11,717 nt of DNA, taken from assembly GCA_029974035.1 (NCBI GenBank), contig JARKQG010000005.1, positions 1 through 11,717 on the forward strand, given 5' to 3'. The notes under the pieces are model-generated. The model had not been told where the DNA came from. It was given only the letters and a program-made list of their open reading frames with translations, and did not search any database. This document shows, in pieces, positions 1 through 7,900 of this stretch. Both the position numbers and the translations under genes were made by a program. This DNA is from Eubacteriales bacterium (lineage in GTDB: Bacteria; Bacillota_A; Clostridia; Christensenellales; Aristaeellaceae). How positions within the stretch are numbered: position 1 is the first letter of the stretch; each line of letters begins with the position of its first letter.

Positions 1-7
1 CGCCCGA

Positions 8-13
8 CCTCCT
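8..13 (-). promoter_or_regulatory. Possible Shine-Dalgarno of a gene starting just left of the window
   Basis: Read on the minus strand, positions 13 to 8 are AGGAGG, a full match to the anti-SD core. Only seven bases (TCGGGCG) remain before the window edge, which is the normal distance to a start codon. This suggests that a minus-strand gene begins at or just beyond the edge. In many Bacillota gyrB follows recF in the same direction, so gyrB is one candidate, but nothing here identifies it. No good minus-strand promoter was found between this site and the recF terminator. The hexamer could also be chance, particularly if the left neighbour is a plus-strand gene. Confidence 0.3.
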
Positions 14-82
14 GTGTCCGCATCTCTCCTATCTATTCGACATCCACGCTGCTTTTTCCTTTTGGTTTTTGCTCACCTCTAC

Positions 83-118
83 ACAAAATTTGCGCCCAGC
101 CCAAGCGGGCTGAGCGCA
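83..118 (-). terminator. Intrinsic terminator of the prfC-typA-recF operon
   Basis: On the minus strand, positions 118 to 91 form TGCGCTCAGCCC, a GCTT loop and GGGCTGGGCGCA. This gives a continuous 12-bp stem with a single T-G wobble, followed directly by AATTTTGT (90 to 83). The wobble becomes a C-A mismatch if the plus strand is transcribed, so the structure is better formed in minus-strand RNA, which fits its position 45 bases beyond the recF stop codon. The T-tract is interrupted, so termination may be incomplete. The flanking ACAAAG and TTTTGT can also pair, which would make it partly bidirectional. Confidence 0.65.
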
Positions 119-135
119 CTTTGTTGATGGGCTGA

Positions 136-165
136 GGGGGCGCCCATTTGGGGCGCCGCCTTTTT
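136..165 (+). terminator. Hairpin plus T-run, possible plus-strand terminator
   Basis: GGCGCCC (139-145) and GGGCGCC (151-157) form a 7-bp all-GC stem around a 5-base loop, extendable by two more G-C pairs past a G-G mismatch (136-137 with 159-160). On the plus strand TTTTT (161-165) follows after GCC. The geometry is that of an intrinsic terminator for transcription entering from the left, and its T-run overlaps the recF stop codon. On the minus strand no T-run follows, so it would not terminate recF by itself. It may end a convergent transcript from outside the window, or simply protect the 3' end of the recF mRNA. Confidence 0.4.
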
Positions 166-1231
166 ACATTTCCAGCCTGCCGGCCTCCACCCGGACCGAA
201 AGATCCACCCGGGCGCCCGCCAGGTCCGCGGGGTCGGTGGAGGCGATCAGCGTCTGCACGCCGTCGAGGCGCTGAAGGAGCAGCCGCCTGCGGTCCGGGT
301 CCAGCTCGCTCATCACGTCGTCCAGCATGAGCACCGGGTATTCGCCCGTTTCGTCCTTCATGACCTCCAGCTCCGACAGCTTGAGGGACAGCGCCAGCGT
401 GCGCTGCTGCCCCTGGGAGCCGTAGGCGCGGGCGTCCGCGCCGCCGATGGTGAAGAGAAAATCGTCCCGGTGGGGGCCCACCGAGGTGGTCAGCCGGCGC
501 TCGTCCTGGGGCCGCGCGGCCCGGATCAGCGTAAGCAGCGCGCGCTCCTCCGGTTCCGTCCTGGCGCCGGGGCGGTACGCCACGCGCAGCGCCTCGCCGC
601 CGGAGATGTCCCGGTGCACGGCCCGCGCGATGGCCGAAAGCTTTTCCGAAAAGGCGATGCGCGCGCGCATGATGGCCGCGCCGTGCCGGGCCAGCTGCTC
701 ATCCCAGGCGTCCAGGCAGGTGAAATCACCGGTGCGCAAAAGCGCGCCCCGCTGCAAAAGCGCGCGGTTGTAGCGCTGCAGCGCCTGGTAATAGGCCGGA
801 CGCATCTGGGAAAGCTCCATATCCACAAAGCGGCGGCGCTCCGCGGGGCCGTCCTTCACCATGCGCAAATCCTCCGGCGAGAACAGCACCCCCGTCACGT
901 GGCCCATCAGCTCCCCCGACCGGGACGCCGTGCTGCCGCCGATCAGGATGCGTTTTTTTTCGCCGGCGCGCAGGAGGATCTCCACGTCGTGGGGTCCATC
1001 CCGCCGCCGGGCCTCCACCGCCACCCGCGCGTACGCCTGCCCGGTCCGGATCAGCTCCGCGTCCCGGACGGTGCGGTGGGAGCGCCCGGTGCAGGTGAGG
1101 TACAGCGCCTCAATGAGCGCGGTCTTCCCCTGGGCGTTGCCGCCGTAGAGCAGCGTCACGCCCGGCGCGGGCAGCAGCTCCGCCTTTTCATAGGGGCGGA
1201 AGTTTTCGACGGCCAGGCGCCTGACCAGCAT
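164..1231 (-). CDS. recF: DNA replication and repair ATPase RecF
   Basis: RecF is a cytoplasmic SMC-like ABC ATPase that binds gapped or tailed DNA with RecO and RecR and helps load RecA at single-strand gaps and stalled forks. The 355-residue protein shows the family order: N-terminal RRLAVENFRPYE, Walker A GGNAQGKT (30-37), the RecF loop SPEDLRMVKDGP, a central arm region, the ABC signature GSQGQQRT (about 271-278), Walker B VLMLDDV with the acidic pair near 304-305, and the D-loop SELD. Length matches the usual 360-370 residues. The frame stays open upstream to about 1309, but the ATG at 1231 is chosen because AAAGGAG (1239-1245) sits seven bases before it and RecF homology begins there. 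It follows typA after 28 bases, with a good SD of its own, and is the last gene of the operon. The neighbours normally expected (dnaN upstream, gyrB downstream) are not in view. Function is certain from motifs; location is atypical. Confidence 0.96.
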   Translation of the reverse strand: MLVRRLAVENFRPYEKAELLPAPGVTLLYGGNAQGKTALIEALYLTCTGRSHRTVRDAELIRTGQAYARVAVEARRRDGPHDVEILLRAGEKKRILIGGSTASRSGELMGHVTGVLFSPEDLRMVKDGPAERRRFVDMELSQMRPAYYQALQRYNRALLQRGALLRTGDFTCLDAWDEQLARHGAAIMRARIAFSEKLSAIARAVHRDISGGEALRVAYRPGARTEPEERALLTLIRAARPQDERRLTTSVGPHRDDFLFTIGGADARAYGSQGQQRTLALSLKLSELEVMKDETGEYPVLMLDDVMSELDPDRRRLLLQRLDGVQTLIASTDPADLAGARVDLSVRVEAGRLEM

Positions 1232-1259
1232 GGGTGCGCTCCTTTCCGGGGGCGGTGCC

Positions 1260-3086
1260 CTACTTCGCCCTGCTGAGGTTCTTTTTGCGCTGCTCGGCGT
1301 TGAGCTCACGCTTGCGCATGCGGACGGACTTCGGGGTGATCTCCACCAACTCGTCGTCGTCGATGAACTCGAGGGCCTCCTCCAGCGTGAGGATGCGGAC
1401 GGAGGTAATCTTCAGCGCCTCCTCGGCGCCGGCGGAGTTGCGCATGGAGGTCAGGTGCTTTTTCTTGCACACGTTGACGTCGATGTCGCCGGGGCGGGAG
1501 GACCGGCCCACGATCATGCCGGAGTAGACCTTTGTGCCCGGCCACAGAAAAAGTTCGCCCCGGTCCTGCAGGTAAAACATCGCGTAGCTGGTGGATTCGC
1601 CCGTTTCAAAGGCCACCAGGGAGCCGGAGATGCGGGTCGGGATGTCCCCCTTGTAGGGCTCGTAGCCGTCAAACACGGCGCTCATCACGCCCTCGCCCCG
1701 GGTGTCGGTGAGGAATTCCGGCCGGTAGCCAAAAAGACCCCTGGAGGGAATCGTGAACTCCATCCGCGTGCGCTCCGACCCCTGCATGGCCACCAGCGTG
1801 CCCTTGCGGCGGCCCAGCTTTTCGATGACCGCGCCGGCGTACTCGGCGGGCACGTCGCAGACGAGCTTTTCCATCGGCTCGTTGACCACGCCGTCAATTT
1901 CGCGGAAGAGCACGTGGGGCTTGGTCACCTGGAATTCGTAGCCCTGGCGGCGCATGGTTTCGATGAGGATGGAAAGGTGCAATTCACCCCGGCCGGACAC
2001 CCGGAAGGCGTCGGTGGCGTCGGTATCCTCCACCCGGAGGGAAACGTCGGTCTGCATCTCCTTCATCAGCCGGGCGCGCAGGTGACGGCTGGTCACGTAC
2101 TGGCCCTCCGTGCCGGCGAAGGGGCTGTCGTTGACGCAGAAGTTCATGGACACGGTGGGCTCGGAGATCTTGAGGAAGGGCAGCGGCTCGGCCTGGCCCG
2201 GCGGGCAGATGGTGTCGCCGATGGAGAGCTCGTCAAACCCGCTGACGGCCACGATGTCGCCCACCCGGGCCTCGTCGCAGGGCACGCGCTTGAGCCCGTC
2301 GAACTGGAACAGCCCTGCCAGCCGCGTGGGGGCGCTGACATCGTCGGAGCCGTGGGTGGCGCGCACCGCCATCTGGGCCTGGCGGATCTGCCCGCGCTCC
2401 ACGCGGCCCACGCCCACGCGGCCCAGGTAGTCGTTGTAGTCGATGGTGGAGATCAATAGCTGCAGCGGCGCGTCCGGGTCGCCCTCGGGCGCGGGTACGT
2501 GGGTGAGGATCTGGTCAAAGAGGGGCCGAAGGTCCGTGCCGGGCTTTTCAAAGTCCAGCGTGGCGGTGCCGTCCCGGCCGGAGGCGAAGACGATGGGGCT
2601 GTCCAGCTGCTCGTTGCTGGCGTCCAGCTCCAGCAGAAGCTCCAGCGTTTCGTCCACCACGTCGGCGCAGCGGGCGTCGGGCCGGTCCACCTTGTTGACC
2701 ACCACGATCACCGGCAGGTTCAATTCCAGCGCCTTCTTGGTGACAAAGCGGGTCTGGGGCATGGGCCCCTCGAAGGAGTCCACCAGCAGCAGCACGCCGT
2801 CCACCATCTTCAGCACCCGCTCCACCTCGCCGGAGAAGTCCGCGTGGCCGGGGGTGTCCACGATGTTGATCTTCACGCCCCCGTAGTGCACGGCGGTGTT
2901 CTTGGCAAGGATCGTAATGCCCCGCTCGCGCTCGAGGTCGTTTGAGTCCATCACGCGCTCAGCCACCTGCTGGTTTTTGCGGAACACGCCGCCCTGCTTG
3001 AGCATTTCGTCCACCAGGGTGGTTTTGCCGTGATCGACGTGGGCGATGATGGCGACGTTGCGAAGGTCTTCCCGAATGATTTTCAA
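1260..3086 (-). CDS. typA: Ribosome-associated translational GTPase TypA/BipA
   Basis: TypA/BipA is an EF-G/LepA-family GTPase that binds the ribosome and is linked to 50S assembly and growth under cold or other stress. All GTPase motifs are present: G1 AHVDHGKT (15-22), G2 ERGITI (near 54-59), G3 DTPGH (77-81) and G4 NKVD (131-134). A beta-barrel domain II follows (roughly 200-300), then the TypA-specific stretch [16 protein letters not shown] in domain III, the EF-G-like domain V, and a basic C-terminal domain ending RKKNLSRAK. The 608 residues match the family. The start is a TTG at 3084-3086: an in-frame TAA lies three codons upstream, no ATG occurs before the P-loop, and AGGGG lies nine bases upstream. 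The gene begins 18 bases after the prfC stop codon, so the two translational GTPases are almost certainly co-transcribed. The product call is very secure. Confidence 0.97.
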   Translation of the reverse strand: MKIIREDLRNVAIIAHVDHGKTTLVDEMLKQGGVFRKNQQVAERVMDSNDLERERGITILAKNTAVHYGGVKINIVDTPGHADFSGEVERVLKMVDGVLLLVDSFEGPMPQTRFVTKKALELNLPVIVVVNKVDRPDARCADVVDETLELLLELDASNEQLDSPIVFASGRDGTATLDFEKPGTDLRPLFDQILTHVPAPEGDPDAPLQLLISTIDYNDYLGRVGVGRVERGQIRQAQMAVRATHGSDDVSAPTRLAGLFQFDGLKRVPCDEARVGDIVAVSGFDELSIGDTICPPGQAEPLPFLKISEPTVSMNFCVNDSPFAGTEGQYVTSRHLRARLMKEMQTDVSLRVEDTDATDAFRVSGRGELHLSILIETMRRQGYEFQVTKPHVLFREIDGVVNEPMEKLVCDVPAEYAGAVIEKLGRRKGTLVAMQGSERTRMEFTIPSRGLFGYRPEFLTDTRGEGVMSAVFDGYEPYKGDIPTRISGSLVAFETGESTSYAMFYLQDRGELFLWPGTKVYSGMIVGRSSRPGDIDVNVCKKKHLTSMRNSAGAEEALKITSVRILTLEEALEFIDDDELVEITPKSVRMRKRELNAEQRKKNLSRAK

Positions 3087-3100
3087 ATGCGTTTACCCCT
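3084..3100 (-). promoter_or_regulatory. RBS and TTG start codon of typA
   Basis: Minus strand AGGGG (3100 to 3096), preceded by an A-run that overlaps the prfC stop codon region, is followed by nine bases and then TTG AAA ATC ATT. The codons before TTG are TAA, ACG and CAT, so no upstream start is possible in this frame. The conserved N-terminus of the family ([11 protein letters not shown]) begins directly after it. The non-AUG start and only moderate SD suggest reduced initiation or coupling to prfC translation. Confidence 0.75.
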
Positions 3101-3104
3101 TTTT

Positions 3105-4718
3105 TCAGTCCAGCACGTCCGCTGTGAGTCTGTCGGCGGTTTCCTTCAAAACCAGCCCCTCGTTGTTTTCGGTGGCGAGGCGGATCGACCATTCGTTTTC
3201 AAACATCAGCACGTCGCGCCCCGCGCGGTCGACGGCGCGGGCGGTGGTAGAGGTCAGCCGCAGCCTTTCGACGGGCTTCGGGGTGGTTTCCACCCAGCGC
3301 ACGTAGCGGAAGGGCAGCGTTTCGCGGGTCAGCTCCACGCCGTACTCGCCCTTCAGGCGGTACTCCAATACGTCCATCTGCAGCGCGCCCACCACGCCGG
3401 CGATCACTTCCTCTCGGCCGATGTCCGGGCGCTTGAAGGTCTGGATCGCGCCCTCCTGCGAGAGCTGCGAAACCCCCTTGGCAAACTGCTTGCGCTTCAT
3501 GGAATCCACCGGGCTGATCCGGCAGAAGAACTCCGGCGCGAACAGGGGGATGCCGGAATAGCGAAGCGGCGCGCCCTCGCACAGGGTGTCGCCCAGGCGG
3601 AAGATGCCCGGGTCGAAAAGGCCGATGATGTCCCCGGCGTAGGCCGTCTCCACGCTCTCGTGCTCCTGGGCCATGAAGGTCTGGGGCTGGGCCAGCTTGA
3701 TGCGGCTGCCCGAGGACGAATGCCACACCGTCATGCCCTTTTCAAACACCCCGGAGCACACCCGCATGAAGGCCAGCCGGTCCCGGTGGGCGGGGTTCAT
3801 GTTGGCCTGGATCTTGAAGATGAAGCCGGTAAAGCGGTCCTCGTCCGGCGGCACGGGGCCCTCGTCGCTCTCCCGGGCCGCGGGCGGACGGGTGTAGCCC
3901 AGAAAGCGGGTGAGGAACGGCTCCACGCCGAAGTTGCTCATGGCGGAGCCGAAGAACATCGGCGTCAGCTGGCCGGAGAGGATCTTTTGAAGGTCAAAGG
4001 GGTCCCCCGCCACGTCGAGAAGCTCCGCGTCCTCCAGCAGCTTGTCGTAGTAATTCTGCCCCAGGGCGCCGGGCAGCGCCGGGTCATTGAGCGACAGGCG
4101 CACCTCCTGGGCGCGGCCCTGGCCGTGGTCGCCGCCGCGGTAGAGCAGCACCTCTTTTGTGTCCCGCTGGTACACGCCCTTGAAGTCGCCGTGCACGCCG
4201 ATGGGCCAGTTCACCGGGCAGGAGCGGATGCCCAGCACCTGCTCCAGCTCCTCCATCAGCTCGAAGGGGTCCTTGCCGGCCCGGTCCAGCTTGTTTACAA
4301 AGGTGAAGATGGGGATGGACCGGAGGCGGCACACCCTGAACAGCTTCACCGTCTGCTCCTCGACGCCCTTGGCGCAGTCGATCAGCATGACGGCCGAGTC
4401 CGCCGCGATCAGCGTGCGGTAGGTGTCCTCGGAAAAGTCCTGGTGGCCGGGGGTGTCCAGGATGTTGATGCGGTAGCCGTCAAAGTCAAACTGCATGGCG
4501 CTGGAGGTGACGGAGATGCCGCGCTGCTTTTCAATTTCCATCCAGTCGCTGGTGGCGTGGCGGGCGGCCTTGCGCGCCTTGACCGAGCCGGCCTGGCGGA
4601 TGGCGCCGCCGTAGAGCAGCAGCTTTTCCGTCAGCGTGGTCTTGCCCGCGTCGGGGTGGGAAATGATGGCGAAGGTGCGCCTGCGGCCGACTTCCGCCTT
4701 GAGTTCCGGATGATTCAT
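3105..4718 (-). CDS. prfC: Peptide chain release factor 3 (RF3)
   Basis: RF3 is a class II release factor, a GTPase that promotes recycling of RF1 and RF2 from the ribosome after peptide release. The 537 residues (E. coli RF3 has 529) carry G1 SHPDAGKTT (20-28), G2 QRGISVTSS (65-73, the RF3-type sequence), G3 DTPGHQDFS (88-96) and G4 NKLD (142-145). The RF3 C-terminal region follows, including the stretches NWPIGV and FFGSAMSNFGVEPFL. The ATG at 4718 is chosen over upstream in-frame TTG/GTG options because GGGAGG (4727-4732) lies eight bases before it and the conserved protein starts there. It heads the operon prfC-typA-recF and is divergent from dnaE. Its SD can be buried in a leader stem (see 4726-4772), which hints at translational control. 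The protein lacks the EF-G domain IV-type elongation module, so confusion with EF-G is unlikely. Confidence 0.97.
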   Translation of the reverse strand: MNHPELKAEVGRRRTFAIISHPDAGKTTLTEKLLLYGGAIRQAGSVKARKAARHATSDWMEIEKQRGISVTSSAMQFDFDGYRINILDTPGHQDFSEDTYRTLIAADSAVMLIDCAKGVEEQTVKLFRVCRLRSIPIFTFVNKLDRAGKDPFELMEELEQVLGIRSCPVNWPIGVHGDFKGVYQRDTKEVLLYRGGDHGQGRAQEVRLSLNDPALPGALGQNYYDKLLEDAELLDVAGDPFDLQKILSGQLTPMFFGSAMSNFGVEPFLTRFLGYTRPPAARESDEGPVPPDEDRFTGFIFKIQANMNPAHRDRLAFMRVCSGVFEKGMTVWHSSSGSRIKLAQPQTFMAQEHESVETAYAGDIIGLFDPGIFRLGDTLCEGAPLRYSGIPLFAPEFFCRISPVDSMKRKQFAKGVSQLSQEGAIQTFKRPDIGREEVIAGVVGALQMDVLEYRLKGEYGVELTRETLPFRYVRWVETTPKPVERLRLTSTTARAVDRAGRDVLMFENEWSIRLATENNEGLVLKETADRLTADVLD

Positions 4719-4725
4719 GCATTCT

Positions 4726-4780
4726 TCCTCCCGATGTTTTCTGGGTCGCGCACCGTCTGTCACATCGGAGGAGCCTCCCC
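4726..4780 (-). promoter_or_regulatory. prfC leader structure that can bury the SD
   Basis: In minus-strand RNA, UCCUCCGAUGU (4772 to 4762) is complementary to ACAUCGGGAGGA (4737 to 4726). This gives 11 base pairs with one bulged G and a 24-base loop. The 3' arm contains the whole prfC Shine-Dalgarno GGGAGG (4732-4727), eight bases before the ATG. Directly upstream, GGGGAGG (4780 to 4774) can pair with the same CUCC strand in a small 4-bp, 4-base-loop hairpin, so it could act as a weak competitor that frees the SD. The pairing is read directly from the sequence. A regulatory role, and any ligand or signal, is inference. Confidence 0.45.
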
Positions 4781-4796
4781 AAGTCAAAATCGCGTC

Positions 4797-4810
4797 AGTA
4801 TAGTAGTATA
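4797..4810 (-). promoter_or_regulatory. Candidate promoter -10 boxes for the prfC operon
   Basis: On the minus strand two identical TATACT hexamers (4810 to 4805 and 4802 to 4797) are spaced eight bases apart as a short tandem repeat (AGTATAGT/AGTATAGA on the plus strand). Each matches five of six bases of the -10 consensus. Neither has a recognisable -35 at 16-18 bases: the best candidates are GC-rich. Transcription from the downstream copy would start near 4790 and give a leader of about 70 bases carrying the SD-burying stem. An alternative TTGACT (4787 to 4782) lacks a good -10 partner. The call is plausible but weak. Confidence 0.4.
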
Positions 4811-4839
4811 GAACTTTTTCCGGACGGTTGCGCGCTGGT

Positions 4840-4868
4840 TTGCGTTAAATGCGAAAAGATGGTATAAT
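4840..4868 (+). promoter_or_regulatory. dnaE promoter (extended -10)
   Basis: TATAAT (4863-4868) is a perfect -10 box with an upstream TG (4860-4861), the extended -10 motif. TTGCGT (4840-4845) stands at exactly 17 bases as a partial -35. The expected start site is near 4875, giving a short leader of about 28 bases before the ATG. The core lies about 30 bases from the outward-facing -10 boxes of the prfC operon, so the two polymerases would share a compact divergent region. Confidence 0.75.
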
Positions 4869-4891
4869 CAGGGATGGCAAATTTCCCGGAC

Positions 4892-4905
4892 GGAGGCGGC
4901 CCATG
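4892..4905 (+). promoter_or_regulatory. RBS and start codon of dnaE
   Basis: GGAGG (4892-4896) precedes ATG (4903-4905) by six bases. This fixes the start at the conserved M-F-A-H-L-H-L-H-T beginning of the PHP domain. The in-frame ATG at 4849 lies upstream of the -10 box and cannot be in the transcript made from this promoter. Confidence 0.85.
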
Positions 4906-7900
4906 TTCGCGCACCTGCACCTGCACACCCAGTTCAGCCTTCTGGACGGCGCCTGCCGGATCGACCGGCTCTTCGACCGGCTGGAGGCCCTCGGACAGAC
5001 GGCCTGCGCCATCACCGACCACGGCGTGATGTACGGCGCCGTCGATTTTTATAAAGAGGCCAAAAAGCGGGGCATCCACCCGGTCATCGGCTGCGAGGTG
5101 TACGTGTGCCCGGACATGGACGAAAAGCAGTCCGCCGCCCGGGAATACAGCCATCTGGTGCTGCTGTGCGAAAATAGCGACGGCTACAAAAACCTGATCC
5201 GCCTGGTCAGCGAGGGCTTCACCCGGGGCTTTTACTACAAGCCCCGGGTGGACTATGCGCTGCTGGAAAAGTATTCCGGCGGGCTGATTGCCCTCTCCGC
5301 CTGCCTTTCCGGCGACATCCCGAAGCTGCTGCTGGAGGGGCGCGAGGCCGAAGCCCGGGCCATGGCGGAAAAATACCGCGCCATCTTTGGCGAGGGCAAC
5401 TTCTTCATCGAGCTGCAGGACCACGGCCTGGCGGAGGAAAAACAGGCGCTGCCCCGGCTGGTCAAGCTGGCCAGGGCGCTGAATATGCCCCTCGTCGCCA
5501 CCAACGACTGCCACTACCTGGCCCCGGAGGACGCCCAGGCCCAGGAAGTCCTGATGTGCATCCAGACGGGCAAGGCCCTTTCCGACGAAAACCGCATGCG
5601 CATGGACACCGACCAGCTCTACGTCAAGAGCGAGGAGGAGATGCGGCGGCTGTTTCCCAACCTGCCGGAGGCCATCGACAACACCATGGCCATCGCAAAG
5701 CGCTGTCAGGTGGATTTTGACTTTTCCTCCACCCACCTCCCCCGCTTCCCCCTCGAGGAGGGCCAGGAGGCGAAGGCGCTGCTCCGGAAGCTCTGCCGGG
5801 AGGGCCTCGCCGCCCGCTACGCCCCGGACCGGGCCGACGCGCGGGAGCGGCTGGACTACGAGCTGTCCGTCATCGAAAAGATGGGGTATGTGGACTACTT
5901 CCTCATCGTGTGGGACTTTATCAAATACGCCCGGGACCACGGCATTTTGGTGGGCCCCGGCCGCGGCAGCGGCGCGGGCTCCATCGTGGCCTACGCCCTG
6001 GGGATCACCTCCATCGACCCGCTGAAGTATAACCTGCTGTTTGAGCGCTTTCTGAACCCGGAGCGCGTTTCGATGCCGGATCTGGACATCGACTTTGACT
6101 ACGAGCGCCGGGGCGAGGTAATCGACTACGTGGCCCGGCGCTACGGGCACGACCACGTGGCGCAGATCATCACCTTCGGCACCATGGCCGCCCGCGCGGT
6201 GATCCGCGACGTGGGCCGCGTGCTGGGCCTTTCCTACCAGCAGACGGACCAGGTGGCCAAGATGGTGCCCTTCGCGCTGGACATGACCCTCGATAAAGCC
6301 CTGGCCGCCAACCCGCAGCTCAGGGCCGCCTGCGAATCGGACGAGGCCGTCGCGCGGCTGATCGATACCGCCAAAAAGCTGGAGGGCATGCCCCGCCACG
6401 CCTCCACCCACGCGGCGGGGGTTTTGATCACCGCCAAGCCCGTCTACGAATACGTGCCCCTGCAGACCAATGACGACGTGGTCACCACCCAGTTTCCCAT
6501 GGGCACGCTGGAGGCGCTGGGGCTTCTCAAGATGGACTTTCTGGGCCTTCGCACGCTGACGGTGATCGGCGATACGCTGCGCATGGTGGCGGAGGGCGGC
6601 GGCCCCAAAATGACGCCGGAGGACATTCCGCTGGACGATCCCGCCATCTACCGCATGATCGCCTCCGGCGACACCGACGGCATCTTCCAGCTGGAATCCA
6701 GCGGCATGCGCGCCTTCCTGATGGGCATGAAGCCGGAGAACTTTGAGGACATCATCGCCGCCATCAGCCTCTACCGGCCGGGGCCGATGGAGTCCATCCC
6801 CCGCTACATCGCCGGCAAGGTGAACCCGTCCTCCGTGCGCTACGAGCACCCGATGCTCCGGCCCATCCTGGACGTGACCTACGGCTGCATGGTGTACCAG
6901 GAGCAGGTGATGCAGATCGTGCGGGACCTGGCGGGCTACTCCTACGGCAGAAGCGACCTGGTGCGCCGCGCCATGTCCAAGAAAAAGCACGACGTGATGG
7001 CCAAGGAAAAGGAATATTTCATCCACGGCAAGCTGGCCGGGGACGGCTCCATTGAGGTGGAGGGCGCGGTGCGCCGCGGCGTGCCCGAGGCCGTGGCGGA
7101 ACACCTCTTTGAGGAGATGACCGCCTTCGCCTCCTACGCCTTCAATAAGTCCCACGCCGCCGCCTACGGCGTGGTGGCCGCCCAGACCGCCTGGCTCAAA
7201 GCGCACCACCCGGTGGAATTCATGGCCGCGCTGATGAACTCCGTCACCGGCAACACCGACAAGGTGGCCTTCTACATCGACACCTGCAAGCACCTGGGCA
7301 TCCGCGTGCTGCCGCCGGACGTGGGCGCCTCCGAAGTGGGCTTTTCCGTGGACAGGCGCGGCGCCGCCGCCATCCGCTTTGGCCTGGGCGCGGTGAAAAA
7401 CGTGGGGCGCGGCGCGGTGGCCGCCATCATCGCCGCCCGGGAAAAACCCTTTGCGGATCTTTACGACTTCATCGACCGCGCCTGCTGCGATCTGGTGAAC
7501 AAAAAGGCCGTGGAGAGCCTCATCATGGCCGGCGCGCTGGACGGCCTGCCCGGTTCCCGCAGCCAGAAGCTGGCGGCCCTGGAAAGGGCCATGGACGGCG
7601 CGGCGAAAAAGCGCAGAAACACGCTGGAGGGCCAGGTGTCCCTCTTCGGCGGGGCCGAGGTGCTGCCGCCCCCGCCGCTGCCCGACTGCCCGCCGGAAAC
7701 CCTGCGGGAGGCGCTGCAGATGGAGCGGGACATGACCGGCGTGTACATCTCCGGCCATCCGCTGGACGAATATAAGGAAGAGCTGAGCCGCTTTCCGGTG
7801 GACCACGCCGCGCTGGCCGCCTTTGCCGACGAACCGGAGGGCGGGCTGGCACACGACGGCGAAATTGTCGAAATGGCGGGCATGGTGGCCGAGCGGCGCA

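Noticed and set aside
1..135. Plus-strand frame open from the left edge to TGA at 133-135, possibly the tail of a convergent gene
   Set aside because: All three plus frames are open here and the codon use (many T- and A-ending codons) is unlike every gene in the window; the peptide has no recognisable character. Kept only as an alternative explanation for the plus-strand hairpin.
470..1276. 268-codon plus-strand open frame opposite recF
   Set aside because: Arg/Ala/Gly/His-rich shadow of recF without domain signatures.
1232..1309. 26-residue N-terminal extension of RecF
   Set aside because: It overlaps the typA 3' end, is Ser/Pro/Arg-rich and unlike RecF; the ATG at 1231 has an ideal SD.
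1230..2459. 409-codon plus-strand open frame opposite typA
   Set aside because: Antisense mirror of typA with the same composition; no motif.
4719..4787. 23-residue N-terminal extension of RF3
   Set aside because: It would start from a TTG with no SD, and the extension is not RF3-like; the ATG at 4718 has GGGAGG eight bases upstream.
3030..4811. 593-codon plus-strand open frame opposite prfC
   Set aside because: Antisense mirror of a complete RF3 gene; low-complexity His/Gly/Ala/Val composition and no recognisable domain.
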